Assembly (NCBI RefSeq): GCF_964340395.1
Contig: NC_135561.1
Coordinates: 10,258,732 to 10,273,731 of the forward strand
Source: Glandiceps talaboti
Taxonomy: Eukaryota; Hemichordata; Enteropneusta; Spengelidae
Length of the DNA stretch: 15,000 nt
Reading direction: 5' to 3'
Shown here: positions 1 to 9,700 of the stretch, piece after piece
Layout: each line of letters begins with the position of its first letter
How positions within the stretch are numbered: the stretch's first letter is position 1
Position numbers and translations under genes: made by a program
The notes under the pieces: generated by a model
Databases searched by the model: none
Seen by the model: the letters and a program-made list of their open reading frames with translations, nothing else
Told to the model about the DNA's origin: nothing

Positions 1-125
1 TTCTTGAAGTATTAAAAAATTAAACTTGTGTAAGGCACAAACTACTTTAACACTATTTTACTTTAAGATTTTGAATGTTACATTTGAGAAGCGATAATAT
101 AATGATATAATTGTCAATTTATTAG

Positions 126-316
126 ATGCATGCTTTAACTTCCGGGTTGAAAGCCTTTGTAACCAGTGCTATGAGTCGTGGTATTGAAGTTTGTCGTCTA
201 TCCTGTGGTGGACATGGTTATTCTCATGCCAGTGGATTACCAGATATATACACTATGTATACTCATTTCCAGACTGCAGAGGGTGAAAACACGGTCCTTC
301 TGTTACAAACTGCAAG
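126..316 (+). CDS. ACOX1-like: ACOX left copy, exon with CGGHGYS motif and catalytic Glu
   Basis: The acceptor is TTATTAG just before 126 and the donor is AAG|GTAAGC at 317. The exon is 191 nt and leaves phase 2. It encodes a stretch starting [11 protein letters not shown], with [16 protein letters not shown] and TAEGENTV. The Glu of AEGEN (279-281) aligns with Glu421 of the mammalian enzyme, the expected proton-abstracting base. The first codon ATG is an internal Met where the other copy and human have Leu; it is not a start codon. An exon of identical length and phases exists in the right copy (10148-10338). Confidence 0.95.
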
Positions 317-2960
317 GTAAGCACCAAATAAATTCCGATTTCATAGTACTGAGGGGAACTGCCTTGATATTAGTTTATAGCTGTGGAAGAAGGAAGCCAT
401 ACATTCTCTGTGATCATATCACAAATAGCGCCATCTATTATGAGCGTTTGCAGTCGAAAGCTCTCAGCTTGTCATATGTATTTTGTTAAAAATTTTAATA
501 CTCATTCTTGAATTACTGCTGTTACTTTGTTCAAGAAACTCCAACCTATTTTCAGTAAAAATCAATGCAAAAAGTCACGTCACAATGCAAACTTTTGAAA
601 GAGACGTCAAAAATTATCTTACAATTAGCCTACATCAGAATCTGATATGGCCGCCAAATCCTGTTCCATGTTTCCTTGTGTAGCTGTATGTCAGCTCAAC
701 ACAGTTGTCACCCGTGGCAGATGGACTGTACTATGGTTACACACATACTGAGGATATTAGTCAACGTAATTATAACATTTATGAGAAATTTAGTTTGTTT
801 GTTTTGTTTTAAAATTTGCCATAGATATTTGATGAAGAGTGCTGGAAATGCTATGTCAGGTGGTGCCCTGTCAGGACAGGTAGAATACCTCTCTGAAGCC
901 GTACAGGAAAACTCTGATATCAAGACTGAATCTGATGTACTGAACCTTGACCTGTTGCTCAATGCGTATAAACATAGATCACAAAGGTGGGTTACAATAA
1001 CAACTAGACTATGCAATTGCTTTGGGACAGGCTGTTCTGTGCTCAATGTTCTATTGAGGGCACGAGGAACGATATTTGAGAATCTACACAGTTTTCTTTC
1101 TATTTTTACCTTTTTTCTCTACTGTAATCAATAAAGACGATAACTACAATGACCAGTGTGTTTTACGTAGAACACAGTTTAGCCTGTTTCTGTGTTGTAC
1201 TTATTGCAAGACTTTGCAGTTAATTTTGTGGAGACATTTCTCACCTCACTGTGTATGTTGGAACAGGCATACTGTACAAAGTACACACATTATTCAGTGT
1301 CTGCTTTATTGTTGGGTGAAAAAGATAAAACATGTGAACACATTTCATTTACATATTTTATCCCAGATTGGTCATGGAAGCAGCAAGAAAATTTCGAGCA
1401 GAGATGTCCCTGGACCAACAGCACCATGTAGCATGGAATAAATGTCATATCGAGCTACTGAAGGCAGCCACAGTAAGTACTATACAGGCCATTGTTCATT
1501 GTTGAACAAATTCTATATAAAAAGGTTTCTGCACAAGTCTCTTTGTAGTGAAGTGGTCATTGAGCACATCTTTAGATAGATAGGTACAGAGCTAGAGGTA
1601 TTGTGTTCGAGATCTGGTCAAGGTATCAGCGATTTTATCTACACACTTTACAGAATGACGTGCAGACTTAGGCTTGGCAGCCCATGTGTTTACGGGTTGG
1701 TGGCATTGTAACAGCTAGTTGATAAGATGAAGACAGTGTCATTGAAATGGTTAATACAAATGTGGACAGTTTCATTCATGGTTAAAGCATTTGCCGACAC
1801 TTTCTTTGTGTAAAAAGCATCTGTTAACAGAAAAGGTGTCCATAAAATGAAATTGAGACCACATTTGGAACAATGGGAGCTGGTCATAGAGGAGTACTAG
1901 TATAACAACTTTATCACAACACTTTTGGTGATTGTGTCTCAGGTGGTAACAGTCAATCATTTAATGTTAAGTTTAGTTGAAACTTTCCATCTTTCCACCC
2001 ATATGAAGTTCAGATATGGTTGAGTGAAACAAAGTGATGGTTATCAAAGAACTAAAAACTAACATCTTACATCCTAAATTTGAAATCACATTGTACATTG
2101 TTTCATCAATTTCGATAATGCTCTATTTCTTTATGAAATTACCTTACAGGCTCATATTCACTACTTCATTGTTGAAGCTTTCAAAGATATAGTACAGGCT
2201 ACACAGATGTCAAGTTCTGTCAATTCTGTATTGAATTCACTCTGTCAATTGTATGCTATACATGGCATTCATGACAATGCAGGGGATTTCTTACAGGTAG
2301 GTAAAATTAACCAATTTGGAAGTACCCATGGGTTAAGTTGACATGTGCCTTGGGACCATTTTTCTAGAAAATAAATGTTCGTTAATCTCAAATTGTTGTC
2401 ATAAAATTATTCCTGGTCCATTTGAAATAATATAACTACATTTTAAGATTCTTATCAAGGAATTCAATGGATTCATTTAGTTTCCCAATGACTTTAACCC
2501 AGTATTCGGCTGCTATATTGGATTTGAAAATGACTTTATTAAAATATTATATATTTACCAAAATAGTCAAGCATACATAATGTGCTAAGTTACATATAAT
2601 TTCAAGCCTTAATTCTGAAGGTAATGTTCAATGATTAAAACTGATTATTTATGCAAATGATTCATTAATATGCATATGGTTTGTAATAAGATCTAATCAG
2701 TTCATGTAATTACCATAACATATAGGTGTGGCAAATTCATAAGAAGTGGAGCAATGGTTTTTGAGATATTGTGTTCACACACATACACACACATACATAC
2801 ATACATACATACATACATACATACATACATACATACATACATACACACACACACATACATACATACATACATACATGCATGCATACATACATACATACAT
2901 ACATACATACATACATACATACATACATACATACATACATACATACATACATACATACAA

Positions 2961-3005
<45 letters not shown>

Positions 3006-3717
3006 CAAAGATTGACAGACAAAAGCATACCATTACCTCCAATTATGGGAGGTAAATTTAAAACGAATACATATGTGCACATTTAATTATGCATCTTTCC
3101 AATAGGATGGATACTTATCAGCAGATCAGTTGGCTATGGTGACTCATCAGATGGTGACTGTGTTTGCAACCCTTCGTCCAAATGCAGTTTCTTTAGTAGA
3201 TGCATTTGACTTCCCTGATGGTATTTTAGCATCTTCATTAGGCACATACGATGGTAATGTGTATGAGAAGATATACCAATGGGCCAAACAGTCACCACTT
3301 AACAGACAAGAGGTATGGTGTGATGTGATGTGGTGTGGTGTGGTGTGTTGTGTTGTCTTTTGTTGCATTTTACAATGTGTTATGTTACAGTGTGCTGTCT
3401 TAGAACTTGTATCCAGGTACTTGGAGAATATAAAGCTTACAAACTCAGTTTATGAAAGGACAACACCTAGTGAAAAATGTATATTGTATATGGAAATTGG
3501 CAGGAGTATACATAGTAACCTCCATTCATTGAAACATTAATCATATTCATTATGATGCTTGATCATATAAACCATTTTGTTTCATTTCAACAAAACAACA
3601 TATTTCTGCGATTTATGCAATTTTATTTAAAAATTTCCTTTTCATATTGTTTTTCAGGTACATGACTCCTACAAATACTTACAGCCCATGTTGACTGCAA
3701 ACAGTTCTAAACTGTGA
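126..3717 (+). CDS. ACOX1-like: Peroxisomal acyl-CoA oxidase 1-like gene, left copy, 5'-partial (six exons)
   Basis: The joined exons are 126-316, 825-986, 1367-1472, 2150-2296, 3106-3312 and 3658-3717: 873 nt, or 290 residues plus stop. The family oxidises long-chain acyl-CoA to trans-2-enoyl-CoA, passing electrons from FAD to oxygen to give H2O2, in the peroxisome matrix. The fragment aligns without large gaps to human ACOX1 residues 371-660 (recalled sequence). That covers the end of the first C-terminal helical domain, with the CGGHGYS motif and the putative catalytic Glu in TAEGENTV, and the whole second C-terminal ACOX domain. It ends in SKL, a canonical PTS1 peroxisome signal. All five internal introns are GT-AG with consistent phases (2,2,0,0,0). 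No frameshift or stop is seen, so it looks functional. The N-terminal and FAD-binding part lies left of the window. It converges on a second copy at 6640-14219. Family assignment is very secure; orthology to ACOX1 rather than a related ACOX is likely but not proven. Confidence 0.93.
317..824 (+). other. ACOX1-like: Intron of left ACOX copy
   Basis: This 508-nt GT-AG intron is AT-rich. The short open frames inside it have no family resemblance. No repeat or RNA gene was recognised. Confidence 0.85.
825..986 (+). CDS. ACOX1-like: ACOX left copy, variable linker exon
   Basis: The acceptor is GCCATAG before 825 and the donor is AAAG|GTGGGT at 987. The first base completes an Arg codon, followed by [13 protein letters not shown] and ending AYKHRSQ. 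It corresponds to the segment linking the two C-terminal helical domains. It is the least conserved of the shared exons: 162 nt here against 156 nt in the right copy, with only the YLMK start and the Y.HR.QR end clearly alike. Confidence 0.92.
1367..1472 (+). CDS. ACOX1-like: ACOX left copy, exon of the ACOX C-terminal domain (start)
   Basis: The acceptor TTTTATCCCAG ends at 1366 and the donor is ACA|GTAAGT at 1473. The exon is 106 nt: one base plus 35 codons. It encodes [13 protein letters not shown] followed by [17 protein letters not shown], matching the human segment with EVAWN. It is too short to be seen as a long open frame, and the longer open frames across it are in wrong phases. The exon at 8289-8394 has identical length and phases. 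Confidence 0.93.
1541..1625 (+). repeat. tRNA-like head, candidate SINE remnant in intron
   Basis: The sequence TAGTGAAGTGG (1546-1556) fits the Pol III A-box consensus. GTTCGAGATC (1605-1614), about 50 nt on, is close to a B-box. The segment in between resembles a decayed tRNA, with GTGGTCATTGAGCAC recalling the D-arm region. It lies in the intron 1473-2149 of the left gene. A tRNA-derived SINE head is the likeliest reading; the 3' body cannot be delimited from one copy. Confidence 0.4.
2150..2296 (+). CDS. ACOX1-like: ACOX left copy, exon ending NAGDFLQ
   Basis: The acceptor ACCTTACAG ends at 2149 and the donor is CAG|GTAGGT at 2297. It encodes 49 codons in phase 0, from [11 protein letters not shown] to [16 protein letters not shown]. 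The AHxHY start and the NAGDFLQ end are family hallmarks. The other copy's exon (7789-7941) is two codons longer in the variable middle. Confidence 0.94.
2725..3055. repeat. Composite interspersed repeat: leader, (ACAT)n, (GACA)n, hairpin end
   Basis: It starts with a leader (2725-2775) that partly matches 4078-4127. A mixed (AC)n/(ACAT)n tract follows (2776-2959), interrupted by ACACAC and GCATGCATGC stretches. Then come a (GACA)n tract (2961-3020) and a hairpin with 8-bp perfect stems, TTACCTCC (3033-3040) and GGAGGTAA (3048-3055). The last 13 nt, TTATGGGAGGTAA, recur at 4188-4200. It lies in the last part of an intron of the left gene, 50 nt before the acceptor. Confidence 0.75.
3106..3312 (+). 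CDS. ACOX1-like: ACOX left copy, penultimate exon (VDAFDF / YDGNVYE)
   Basis: The acceptor TTTCCAATAG ends at 3105 and the donor is GAG|GTATGG at 3313. It encodes 69 codons in phase 0, containing [13 protein letters not shown] and [19 protein letters not shown], the best-conserved block of the ACOX domain. It shares 47 of 69 residues (68%) with the right copy's exon 7186-7392. The frame stays open past the donor to a stop at 3538-3540, so the exon alone would be over-called by a gene finder. Confidence 0.96.
3313..3366 (+). repeat. TGTGG/TGTGA-rich tract at a splice donor
   Basis: A purely G/T/A low-complexity run built on TGTGG, TGTGA and TGTTG units begins right at the donor of the penultimate left-copy exon. 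It has no stop codon in the exon's frame. It may be a degraded microsatellite. GU-rich RNA next to a donor can be bound by splicing regulators, but no effect can be shown here. Confidence 0.55.
3658..3717 (+). CDS. ACOX1-like: ACOX left copy, terminal exon with SKL peroxisome signal
   Basis: The acceptor GTTTTTCAG ends at 3657. The exon encodes [19 protein letters not shown] and stop TGA (3715-3717). The VHxSYKYL start matches the human VHESYKHL. The C-terminal SKL is a canonical PTS1, the signal recognised by the import receptor PEX5. This shows the true end of the protein and its place in the peroxisome matrix. Confidence 0.95.
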   Translation, partial: VHDSYKYLQPMLTANSSKL

Positions 3718-3735
3718 GAACTTACCAAGTGATTG

Positions 3736-3741
3736 AATAAA
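3736..3741 (+). promoter_or_regulatory. Candidate proximal poly(A) signal, left copy
   Basis: AATAAA lies 19 nt after the TGA stop of the left gene. It would give a very short 3' UTR of about 40 nt. No strong GU-rich downstream element is evident, so use of the distal signal at 4490 is equally possible. Confidence 0.45.
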
Positions 3742-4077
3742 CAAAGCTGCCCACAGTGTATCACTTACCAATATGAATTACAAAGAAAAATGATACACAA
3801 GCCAACAGACTATCTGCTCACCTTTCTCTTTATTATACAAACGATTTCTTCATGCCGATCATAATGTTATATTTCACATTACATGAGTCTGAATGCCTTT
3901 TGTTTGAAAGTATACATTTACTATTGTAAAGAGCGCCACCAAGGGTTAGTGTTTGGACTATTCCATTTAACATAGGGACAGTTACCACTAGATCAACTGG
4001 TTAAACATTGTTTATGCTAAACTTGTACAGCTCAAACCCAAAAATTAAGCAGATCTAGCCATTGCCCAAAAGACTTT

Positions 4078-4200
4078 GTGTACCAAATTTCATTCAAATT
4101 AACCAATTCATTTGAGAAAAATGTGACAGGCAGACAGACTGGGAGACAGGCAAGCCAACAGGCAGGGATAACACCAAAAGCTCCTCCTTATGGGAGGTAA
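4078..4200. repeat. Interspersed repeat, short copy with GACAGGCA tract and GGGAGGTAA end
   Basis: The segment begins GTGTACCAAATTTCATTC, runs through TTTGAGAAAAATGTGACAGG, then a degenerate GACA/GGCA tract (4125-4167), and ends TTATGGGAGGTAA. The order of parts and the terminal 13 nt are those of 2725-3055, without the (ACAT)n expansion. It lies in the region downstream of the left gene, possibly in its 3' UTR. Confidence 0.6.
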
Positions 4201-4489
4201 TTGTGAAATTTAATTCAAATTAATGTCTTTGAAACATTTTTTAAAAACCTTTATCATAAAATGATGATGTGTTTGCAATTTCACAGGAATGTGATGACTA
4301 AATTTGGAAAAGAATGTCAAGTACTAGTATTCCGTAAATACATCACTTCATAGCGTAAGACAATTTAGTCATGTATGTGGATATGTTCTACACATCTGTG
4401 ACTGCAAATGCTGACTATAGCAAATGAATGCAGGCAACCATTAAACCTTTTTCAACATTTTTTCAAGTTAGATTATGTAATTGTATATA

Positions 4490-4495
4490 AATAAA
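4490..4495 (+). promoter_or_regulatory. Candidate distal poly(A) signal, left copy
   Basis: AATAAA is followed some 25-40 nt later by a T/GT-rich stretch (TTTGTCTTTATTTGGG), the usual arrangement around a cleavage site. Use of this signal would give a 3' UTR of about 0.8 kb that includes the interspersed repeat at 4078-4200. Confidence 0.4.
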
Positions 4496-4699
4496 AGATT
4501 ATTTATAAATTATCCAAAGACTATTTGTCTTTATTTGGGAGATAGGTCAGGTGAACGATGGCTGCCGGCAACAAATTTTGTTCTTTCACACTCATAAGTC
4601 TGTCATTAATTTATTATGACAGAAATGTCCAAAATTGTCATTTCCTTTTCATGTGAAGTTATAATTATTTAATGGTAGTTGTCAGTTCAAGCCTTGCCA

Positions 4700-4920
4700 C
4701 AGCCATTTGGTGCTGAGTGGCTGAAGGCCTACTAGAAGCTTTGACTCTTGATTGAGTCCCAGTCAACTCAGTTGCATATATATAAATGGGGAGGCCTGTA
4801 GGATAAAGGTTGCTATGTGAAGAAATTACAGAGGCTGCAGTACATTGCATGCTCCCTAGGGAGATGAAGTATATAAGGTGTGCTGGAGCATTACTTGTCG
4901 GTGCCACAGGAGATAACTCT
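4700..4920 (+). repeat. Candidate tRNA-derived SINE
   Basis: The stretch GGTGCTGAGTGGCTGAAGGC (4710-4729) resembles the 5' half and A-box of a Leu/Ser-type tRNA. GATTGAGTCCC, about 25 nt further, resembles a B-box lacking one base. A less AT-rich body follows, with CTCCCTAGGGAG and TATATAAGGTG, ending near GGAGATAAC. An 80-codon open frame on the other strand has no recognisable domain. The identity is inferred from one copy only. Confidence 0.35.
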
Positions 4921-5062
4921 TAAGAACTTTAAACACAGTATAGTATAGGAGAGTGCACATTATTATCATAGTTCATATCTACTAAATCATGGAGAGCCCA
5001 ATTACATAAATACTTCATTAATCAGAGAAAACAAAATGGTTATAAGTTCCAAACCACACCCT

Positions 5063-5098
5063 GACACACACACATACATACATACATACATACATACA
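5063..5098. repeat. (AC)n(ACAT)n microsatellite
   Basis: A short compound tract of AC then ACAT units lies in the convergent intergenic region. It is the same motif and orientation as the tracts at 2776-2959 and 13403-13555. Confidence 0.85.
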
Positions 5099-6488
5099 AA
5101 AGACTTTATTACACATATTGTATGATTTAGAGCATTTATTTATTTGCAACCAAAGCTATACTAGGACAGAACAATTGTACTTTCAATCAATTAGCATGCT
5201 CCTCTATAGTGACAGCTTTCTTTGAAGAAAAGCAGTTGATATATACAATCTTTATAAATCAGTCTATAAAATTCTATATCTCCCATATAAAAGACAAGTT
5301 TTCATTTCAACATAAACAATCCAAACATTTGGCACATGAGATATTGTACTTTTAGGCTGTCGGATAAAGGACATTTGATTGCACGACCAGTTGTATTCTT
5401 GTGATCATGAGTTGTAAATTTTAAAGCAAACCATGTTTACCTTAATCTTGTGATAAACAGTGCAATAGCACATAACATGAGTATGGTCAAATGCAAAGAA
5501 CTATAGGCTATTTATAGTTACAGTAATATCTCATCTGGGGCAATCTGACAGATACACCATGTGGGTTTTAAACTTGAGGACTAGATTAAGTATGCATGGT
5601 TACACACAGTGTGACAGATTCTTCACAACAGTTATCAATATATGATTATCAATTGCATGATACACATTTCCCAAATTGTACCATTGAAAATATTCACAAT
5701 GGTGTCAGTTTGCCAGTTTTATTTCAGTTTACATCATATCATGTGACCTGCATTGAACTCATGACTATTACTATAGCATGAGTTATCACTTTTGCCATAT
5801 CTTTAATAGCTATGTATCAGAAGTGTTCAATTGCCAAAATCCTTCAAACCTTTCGTAATTTGTTAAAATTTAACAAATAACAAAGATCAATACATTGTGA
5901 AAGCTTCTCGTATATAAATTAGCAAATGTCCTAGTTTTGTATGACTATAAAGTTGATTCTGGCTTCGTTTAATAAAATCTTCAAGTATTTAAAAAGAGCA
6001 CCAAATATAAGAGAACATGTTAAATATAAGCAAAACGTCTATTTCAAGCTTTGTTCATATCAGTCAATTGCTAACTGTATGCTAAAATTCAATATACACC
6101 CAAATCAGGGAGAAACAATTTTCTCCAATTTTGGTAGTGATATAGTGAAACAAAATTCTAGGAACAAACACAAATAGATGAGCAAGCGTTCTAGTAAAAA
6201 TGTAGCTCATGGGATAAGCTTTGATGGCACACACTTTAGCATCATCGTGATACCTTTCCAGTCTTCATTTTGATCAACATCAGTGACCCATTGGCAAGAA
6301 ATGCATTATGAGATCACTATCTTCAGCATATGTTGTCTAATCTTAGATATACCTTCATTCAATGTTCACACTCACTTTTTATGTAAATATAACTAGGCAA
6401 TTTTAACATCATAAATTGTCAGTTATTGCATCTTGCTCCCATCAATAAATGTGAAATTACAAAATGAATATGTTGCTTGGTAGAAGAA

Positions 6489-6494
6489 TTTAAT
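6489..6494 (-). promoter_or_regulatory. Candidate poly(A) signal, right copy
   Basis: On the - strand this reads ATTAAA, a common variant signal, about 146 nt after the TAG stop. Canonical AATAAA on this strand is found only much further on, for example at 5723-5718 and 5110-5105. The call is tentative. Confidence 0.3.
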
Positions 6495-6639
6495 ATTAAC
6501 AGTACTCAAATCAAGTTGTCAGAAAGGATATACAATATTGCCACCACTTTGTGGTTGTAAAAACAACAATCATTTTGGAAACCTTTCATCATGTGATGTT
6601 TGATGATGTGTACATGTACATTTGTAGTGCTGTAGCAAA

Positions 6640-6702
6640 CTACAGTTTTGATTTACTGGACTGCAACATTGGCTTCAAGTACTTGTAGTATGACTCATGG
6701 AC
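6640..6702 (-). CDS. ACOX1-like: ACOX right copy, terminal exon with SKL peroxisome signal
   Basis: The acceptor TTTGTCTGTAG ends at 6703. The exon encodes [20 protein letters not shown] and stop TAG (6642-6640). The VHESY start and SKL end identify the true C-terminus and the PTS1 import signal. It is one codon longer than the left copy's exon, through an extra Tyr. It lies in no long open frame and was found by searching for the reverse complement of VHESY. Confidence 0.95.
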   Translation of the reverse strand, partial: VHESYYKYLKPMLQSSKSKL

Positions 6703-9700
6703 CTACAGACAAAAAGAAAAGACATCAAGAAGAGTCGTCAAGATCCCAACACTTGAAATCAAGGAGATTTTACAAATTGAAGACAACAAAGATAATTTCT
6801 GATAATTCAAACACTATCAAAATGTGATGTAAATCCTGATATACCAAGCACAAGTTGAAAGGGATCCATCCAAAAATACAGGATTTATTTTGACATCACT
6901 CTGCATCACACCAGCATGTGTTGATGTCATTTGGTGGACCATGGAAACAATTTTAACGAGTACTGTTTTATTTGAAGGCAAAAAGGACTTGGGAATAATG
7001 AATATTTATGTTGTGAATTTACATACAAAATGTGTGTGTGCTGCTGACTCTCATAAGGCAATGTGTGATCATGGCAAAGATTTACACTGAACAATTAATG
7101 AGGAACAAGTGTGAACTCTGGTGTTTCTTGGCAATGGCAATGTACATGTTTGATGTAAAAATCAATATTTTTATGAAATTCTTACCTCTTCTTTATTGAG
7201 TGGTGATTCCTTTGCCCATTCATACATCTTTTCATACACATTACCATCATATCTTCCTAACACTGAACCCAGAAACTCATCTCTGAAATCAAAAGCATCC
7301 ACCAAGGCTACTGCATTTGGACGAATGGTTGCCAAGACAACTGGAATCTGGCTTGTCACCATTGCCATTTGCTCTCCTGATACATAGCCATCCTAGACAA
7401 GAAAATTATAATTTAAAATCAATATTAATTAAAATTGTCAATTACAACACGGTTCCAAACTGCAGCATAGTCCCACAGTCAATACATCTATAGTAAAAAT
7501 ATTAAGCTAAGTTATGCAGCTTGCATGACAAGATCATATACTTCAAGGATCACCAGTCAGCTTTCAGAACATATCAGGATCATCATACTCACACCGATCA
7601 ATACAACATCTCCATCTTCTCATTATACTATTATTACCAAGAGAAAATGTTCAAATGCATCCAATATTCAATCATCCAGTCGTGTTACTTTTAACTTCAC
7701 CTACTAATCCAAGCAATCCTCTTGAGAATAAATAGCAATTATACAAGTGAAGCACTCAAACATTAATAACTAAATGACGGAATCTTACCTGCAAGAAGTC
7801 TCCAGCATTCTCATGGATACCATGCAAGGAATACAACTGACAAAGTGATATTAACACTGACTTGACAGCTGCCGTTGTATCTAGACTTCCACTTCTTAGA
7901 AAGTCCACAAAACTTTTCACCACAAAGTAATGACAGTGAGCCTATCAAAAGACGGATAAAAATGCACTGTGTTTTAAGTAATCATTACCATCATTACAGA
8001 TGTCTAATAATACATAGCGCAAGAGCTCTTTTATTTTTCAACTCCTTAGGATGCAAATGATTCCTGCTGCCATATATAAAGACCACAAGCATAAACCTCT
8101 CACACAGTAATCTTAATCCTACCAGAATTTTAATTTATATTGCTAGGGTGACTGAAGCACAGGTTTATATCATGCCTATGGATTTTTCATCTTCAGAAAC
8201 AAATGGGCAACTGGCAATTGCTGAGCCAGCCACTCTAACAGTAACCATTTGACAATCATGACACCACAATTAACATTAACTAACTTACCTGTGCTGCCTT
8301 GATGAGTGCAATATGGGAATTATTCCATGCTTCATGCTGTGCCTTTCCTGCTCCTATTTCTCTTTGAAGACTTTGGGCAGCTGCAATGACTAATCTATTA
8401 AAAATCAGAATTTATTGTTACTCCAAGAATACCAAGAATATGATACCACGTTATTTCAAAGAATTGCAATTGAGATTGGCTAAATTTGCCACCAGACAAA
8501 TAATTTGCACAGCCCTATCCCATATATGTAATGAATTATTTTTATCACTTATGTCACAGTGTTTAGTGTGTGTGTAGATAATGTAGAGCAATACTGAAAA
8601 CATTACTGCATAGTATGTTAACTCTTTCCTAATGAAAGAACCCCATGACGCACGAGTGCAAGTGGGGTGTACTTGGGGTATTTGCACAAGTGCTTGCAGT
8701 TCTGCAGCAGAAAACGCTGTAAGCATGAGTGCAAATTCCGAAGCATCAAAAGAACTCACAGAACATGGGGTTCTGTTATTATTACATATGTTTAGCTAAA
8801 ACAGCATATTTCTGTAAAAAAATAAATGACACTGTGCGATCACACACTTCTGTGTACTATGAATGATCATGCCCTCATTTGAATATCATTTGAATGCAGA
8901 TATTGCAAATGACACTAGTATGTGCCTATACCAGTACAAGTAATCTCTGTACATATATGTAATAAACTGTAAGATGTCAAAAGGACAAAGACAGAGACAC
9001 TCCCTACCTTTGTGCTCTATGCTCATAGGCAGAAAGACCTTGATTCATGACATCAGCTTCATTCTTTGCTGACCACTTTTTTTCAGGTGTTTTTGATAAA
9101 TATGACACCAAATCGGGTAACTCCTGACCAGTAGCAACCATACTAGCACATTTCATCAGATATCTAGTTACCATAGTAATAAGAGTATATTAATGTTTTC
9201 ATTGTTTGAATAGAATTCAAATATTAGCATTTATACTAAATTATAGTAGTCATAAAGATAAGAAATGGGTATTTGTATTGGATTTTGCATTAATAAAATA
9301 ACTTACTAATTTTTTCTGATAAAAAACAAAGAAACAAAATAGATCAAGTCTATATTTGTAACTTGATAATTGAAAAACACTAAACAATTGACTGTGTAAA
9401 AAGTACATAAGGGAGTGATCTGTAAACAAATTCGGATTTGGAAGAAAGACTTAAGGATGAATATAATAATGAAGAACAAAAAGAAGTTGTTGCAAGATTG
9501 TGTTTATTCCCTCAGAGAACTGCAGAATGTGCCATAATGTAATGTTATATATAGTCACACCATATCCTGCTGACCCCCTGGCAAATCTTTATGTTAATGT
9601 ATGAGGCACCAAAAGAATTAAAGTTATACATGTAGTGGCTTGAAAAGCGAAATGTTCAGCTTTTTGGGGTTATTTCCACAAGTTTCTATGTTTTTTTTTT

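Larger units (their letters stand above)
3718..6639. other. Convergent intergenic region between the two ACOX copies
   Basis: This 2.9 kb stretch separates the two stop codons. It is AT-rich and carries no exon with ACOX homology on either strand. It contains the 3' UTRs, two + strand AATAAA signals, one - strand ATTAAA, a hairpin-ended repeat (4078-4200), a SINE-like segment (4700-4920), an (ACAT)n tract (5063-5098) and a 9-bp perfect-stem palindrome at 5859-5877. Open frames here are short, lack recognisable motifs and look like chance. Confidence 0.7.

Noticed and set aside
126-128. ATG as a translation start
   Set aside because: It follows a splice acceptor directly and aligns with an internal Leu of the family, so it is an internal codon of a longer protein.
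178-683. Overlapping + strand open frames of 103 and 66 codons
   Set aside because: The first covers the left-copy exon in the wrong phase and both run into intron sequence. Only 126-316 matches ACOX.
708-1046. 112-codon open frame on the - strand
   Set aside because: It is the antisense shadow of the exon at 825-986 and has no similarity of its own.
1130-1136. AATAAA inside a left-copy intron
   Set aside because: It lies between two confident coding exons with good splice sites. There is no evidence of premature polyadenylation.
2702-3086. Several overlapping long open frames on both strands with Cys-Met-Tyr-Val or Ile-His-Thr-Tyr repeats
   Set aside because: They are translations of the (ACAT)n/(GACA)n microsatellite inside an intron. 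Their repetitive composition has no family match.
4665-4907. 80-codon - strand open frame
   Set aside because: It has no recognisable domain and lies over a probable repeat, so a real gene is not supported.
8451-8759. 102-codon - strand open frame as an extra exon of the right ACOX gene
   Set aside because: It lies in the intron between two exons whose phases already join correctly and whose proteins align to human without a gap.
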